Shown: piece by piece, positions 22,159 to 22,471 of the stretch | Layout: every line of letters starts with the position of its first letter | Numbering within the stretch: position 1 is the stretch's first letter | Assembly: GCA_002372735.1 (NCBI GenBank) | Contig: DFIE01000145.1 | Span: 252 to 22,722, forward strand | Reading direction: 5' to 3' | DNA: 22,471 nt | Origin: Clostridiales bacterium UBA3705 | GTDB taxonomy: Bacteria > Bacillota_A > Clostridia > Oscillospirales > Oscillospiraceae | Notes under the pieces: model-generated | What the model saw: the letters and a program-made list of their open reading frames with translations, nothing else | The model's database searches: none | What the model was told of the DNA's origin: nothing | Program-made: the position numbers and the translations under genes

Positions 22159-22471
22159 ATGTTCAGTTCTATTTATTCTGTTGTGGTGACCCCTGCCCAG
22201 TTCTTTTTGATGGCCGGGGTGTGCCTGGTTTCCGGGTTGGCCTACTCCTGGATTTTGTCCTTCCGCATCCGGGCCAACAAGCGGTTCTTCCTGGTGACCA
22301 CCCTGCTGCCCCTGATGGTGGCCACGGTGATTACCTTTGTCAACGGCAACATCGGCGCCGGCGTGGCCATCGGCGGGGCCTTCGGGCTGATCCGCTTCCG
22401 GTCGGCCCAGGGCTCTGCGGACGAGCTGGCGGCCATTCTGATTGCCATGGGCGCGGGCATTGCCTTCGGCA
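22159..22471 (+). CDS. DUF4956-domain membrane protein (5' part, runs off the window)
   Basis: The first 104 codons are present, with AGGAAAGGAG 8 bases before the ATG. Three hydrophobic segments are visible (about 12-32, 41-58, 62-75). Between the second and third comes the DUF4956 hallmark GGAFGLIRFRSAQGSADELA (about 73-92), followed by ILIAMGAGIAFG. The family is regularly encoded beside VTC-domain proteins and probably forms the membrane partner, perhaps a channel or assembly platform for polyphosphate. That role is inference. The gene remains open at the window edge. Confidence 0.85.
   Translation, partial: MFSSIYSVVVTPAQFFLMAGVCLVSGLAYSWILSFRIRANKRFFLVTTLLPLMVATVITFVNGNIGAGVAIGGAFGLIRFRSAQGSADELAAILIAMGAGIAFG

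Overview
The window looks like chromosome of a GC-rich gut Clostridia, most like the Oscillospirales (Oscillospiraceae/Ruminococcaceae group). The evidence is the infC-rpmI-rplT gene order, AGGAGG ribosome sites, SLH repeats of the type 'NGMDATHFGPAGTCTRAQ', a Gx transporter gene, a CarD-family regulator, and a VTC-domain/DUF4956 pair. The species cannot be named from this sequence. I see no insertion sequence, prophage, CRISPR array or rRNA.

Layout. (1) 1-48: the last codons of an unidentified gene and its terminator. (2) 49-316: no secure gene, but a promoter-like site and a 20-bp perfect hairpin. (3) 317-3580: a minus-strand CarD-family regulator (TTG start), divergent from a plus-strand run of prmA, a membrane-anchored putative glycoside hydrolase and a GNAT acetyltransferase. 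(4) 3768-5161: the minus-strand translation operon infC-rpmI-rplT. It has a perfect-consensus promoter, a 139-nt leader with a terminator-like hairpin, and an ATC start for infC. (5) 5228-8495: a plus-strand operon of an RluA-type pseudouridine synthase, a Gx (heptaprenyl diphosphate synthase component I-like) membrane protein and oligoendopeptidase F, closed by a 23-bp-stem terminator shared with the convergent next gene. (6) 8518-14118: one very large minus-strand gene for a secreted 1866-residue surface protein. (7) 14386-14461: tRNA-Ala(CGC). (8) 14531-21214: a seven-gene minus-strand array of zinc-ribbon membrane protein, PfkB-type (pseudouridine) kinase, psuG, M32 carboxypeptidase, polytopic membrane protein, rpiB and AEC transporter, apparently from one strong promoter. 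(9) 21391-22471: the start of a plus-strand VTC-domain/DUF4956 operon that runs off the window.

Most striking is the surface protein. After a signal peptide it has about 323 residues holding 71 cysteines, mostly in CxxC/CxxCGxC knuckles. A long beta-rich/Ig-like middle and three SLH repeats follow. The last ~196 residues align by eye along their whole length with domains II and III of translation factor EF-Tu, with no GTPase domain. I know of no described protein with this combination, so it is the main candidate for something new.

How genes work together. The psuK-like kinase, PsuG and RpiB form a coherent route: pseudouridine to pseudouridine 5'-phosphate, then uracil plus ribose 5-phosphate, then ribulose 5-phosphate. 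The same operon carries an M32 peptidase, which suggests general salvage or turnover of RNA and peptides. All functional calls rest on motif reading only; no database search was run.
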